Shown here one piece after another: positions 4,985 through 5,858 of a stretch of 5,858 bases of DNA; the stretch's first letter is position 1, and each line of letters opens with the position of its first letter. The stretch comes from Collinsella sp. (GTDB lineage: Bacteria > Actinomycetota > Coriobacteriia > Coriobacteriales > Coriobacteriaceae). A program made the translations under genes and the position numbers. Where the stretch lies: positions 1 to 5,858 of the forward strand of contig JAGZEK010000028.1 of NCBI GenBank assembly GCA_018368345.1, in the 5' to 3' direction. The notes under the pieces were generated by a model. That model ran no database searches, was not told the origin of the DNA, and saw nothing but the letters and a program-made list of their open reading frames with translations.

Positions 4985-5791
4985 ATGCGCCGCACCTTTG
5001 TGATGTTGGCAGCGGTCTTATGCGCGTTCGTTATGGTCGGGGGGTTGCCCTCGCGTGCGTACGGTGACGATGGCAACCTTATAGCGAACCCAACCTTTAC
5101 CAACCAAGCCTCTGGTTGGTCGACGACCTCTCCGAGAAAGAGAATCGGCGAGGCGTCGTACCTCGACCTCCCCACGAAGCTCCTCAACGGTCAAAGAAAC
5201 CTCAAACAAGCTAACGGTAATCACTTTGCGCTTGCGTGGAATCTTAAGCCACAGGATACCAATGCTTATTTTGAACCTGGATCAACCTACACCACCTTTT
5301 CCACCCAGAGCGGCGCCACGTACGAGTGGGGCCTCAACCATCGCGCCGCAACCGACCACGACGTGCTGATGCTCACGATGGGTCCTCAGCAGGAGAATCT
5401 GTCGATTAACAGCGCGGGCCAAGACCAGCTCATGCAGCTGCGGGCTTGGCTTAAGGTGCAGGTCAAGATGCCCCAGGGAAATACCGTTGAGCAGTACACC
5501 GTTTACAGCGATCCCTTTGCTGCAAACGGCGGATTTGCTGGTAACAGTGCTGATGGATCCCACTTTTCGTTTGAACAGAGCGACGGTCGCATTGCGCTTT
5601 CTGTGTGGCTCGTAAGCTCTAACGGACAGGGTTGGTTCTCCTTTGGCACCAACAGCACGCATTATTATCGAGAGCTTCCCGAACGAGACGATGAGTTTGC
5701 CTATCGGGCGGACTATACCGCGGCGTCCGACAAAACGATGTTTGCGCTGACTTGCTACGGGTTGATTTCCGATCTCAGCCGAACACATTGA
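4985..5791 (+). CDS. secreted protein of unknown function, adhesin-like N-terminal domain
   Basis: This is a 268-residue protein from the ATG at 4985. A Sec signal peptide is clear: MRRTF, a hydrophobic core (about 6-21), then PSRAYG, with cleavage likely after Ala25 or Gly27. No lipobox, LPXTG motif or C-terminal membrane segment is present, so the product should be released or held non-covalently. The mature protein opens with NLIANPTFTNQASGW (31-45) and later has QSGATYEWGLNHRAATDHDVLMLTMGP (108-134). To me these resemble the beta-sandwich domain that starts many large Gram-positive surface adhesins and carbohydrate-binding proteins; that is an inference from pattern. It ends abruptly at DLSRTH, so it may be a stand-alone domain or the remnant of a longer surface protein. 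The ribosome binding site is poor; an in-frame GTG at 4955 preceded by GGGGGGA is an alternative start, and an ATG at 4883 overlaps the -10. Base composition is visibly more AT-rich than the operon genes, which fits horizontal acquisition or a fast-evolving surface gene. Confidence 0.7.
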   Translation: MRRTFVMLAAVLCAFVMVGGLPSRAYGDDGNLIANPTFTNQASGWSTTSPRKRIGEASYLDLPTKLLNGQRNLKQANGNHFALAWNLKPQDTNAYFEPGSTYTTFSTQSGATYEWGLNHRAATDHDVLMLTMGPQQENLSINSAGQDQLMQLRAWLKVQVKMPQGNTVEQYTVYSDPFAANGGFAGNSADGSHFSFEQSDGRIALSVWLVSSNGQGWFSFGTNSTHYYRELPERDDEFAYRADYTAASDKTMFALTCYGLISDLSRTH

Positions 5792-5821
5792 GCGGATAGG
5801 ACGTTCCCGCAGCTAGTCGAA

Positions 5822-5854
5822 CGCCCCCGAGGCCCCTCGCGGGCCCCGGGGGCG
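5822..5854. terminator. long GC-rich hairpin after the secreted-protein gene
   Basis: Arms 5822-5835 and 5841-5854 pair over 14 bp with one A-C mismatch and the loop CTCGC. It starts 30 bases after the stop codon, where a terminator is expected. The window ends four bases later, so a U-tract on the plus strand cannot be checked. On the minus strand the flanking bases (TTCGACTAG) are not a good U-tract. Confidence 0.55.
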
Positions 5855-5858
5855 GCAT

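Overview
The window looks like chromosomal DNA from a high-GC Gram-positive bacterium. My best guess is a gut Coriobacteriia member of the Collinsella type. The grounds are the strong G/C bias at third codon positions, the mix of a metabolic operon with a secreted protein typical of that group, and a short interspersed palindrome (1399-1430) of a type I associate with those genomes. This placement is inference: there is no rRNA or marker gene to confirm it.

Layout. 1-223 is a gene-free, AT-richer stretch with a 12-bp palindrome and an isolated TTGACA. A strong hairpin at 224-255 closes the main transcription unit, which runs leftward in the order SDR dehydrogenase (2762-3643), OFA-family MFS transporter (1439-2695), then Gfo/Idh/MocA oxidoreductase (328-1368). 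The gaps between these genes are 66 and 70 bp, and each gap holds an inverted repeat. A LysR-type regulator (3877-4755) is divergent from the operon across a 233-bp intergenic region. That region holds a good sigma70-like promoter for the operon, an inverted repeat over its -35 box, and three copies of CGCAGGTNA. To the right of lysR lie a probable terminator, a tandem 12-bp repeat, a predicted promoter, and a secreted protein of unknown function (4985-5791) that is more AT-rich than its neighbours. A long GC-rich hairpin at 5822-5854 ends the window.

How the genes fit together. The divergent LysR gene plus transporter plus two NAD-type dehydrogenases is the usual plan of a small inducible catabolic module. 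The transporter would import an organic acid, polyol or sugar-derived compound, the SDR and the Gfo/Idh enzyme would each carry out a redox step on it, and the LysR protein would sense the substrate or an intermediate. The substrate cannot be read from the sequence. The secreted protein appears to be a separate transcription unit, probably acting at the cell surface or outside the cell.

I see no phage, CRISPR, transposase, toxin-antitoxin or RNA gene, and nothing that amounts to a clearly new defence or mobile system. The points most worth a second look are the repeat-rich operator region, the unanchored secreted protein, the altered active-site motifs in both dehydrogenases, and the interspersed palindrome inside the operon.
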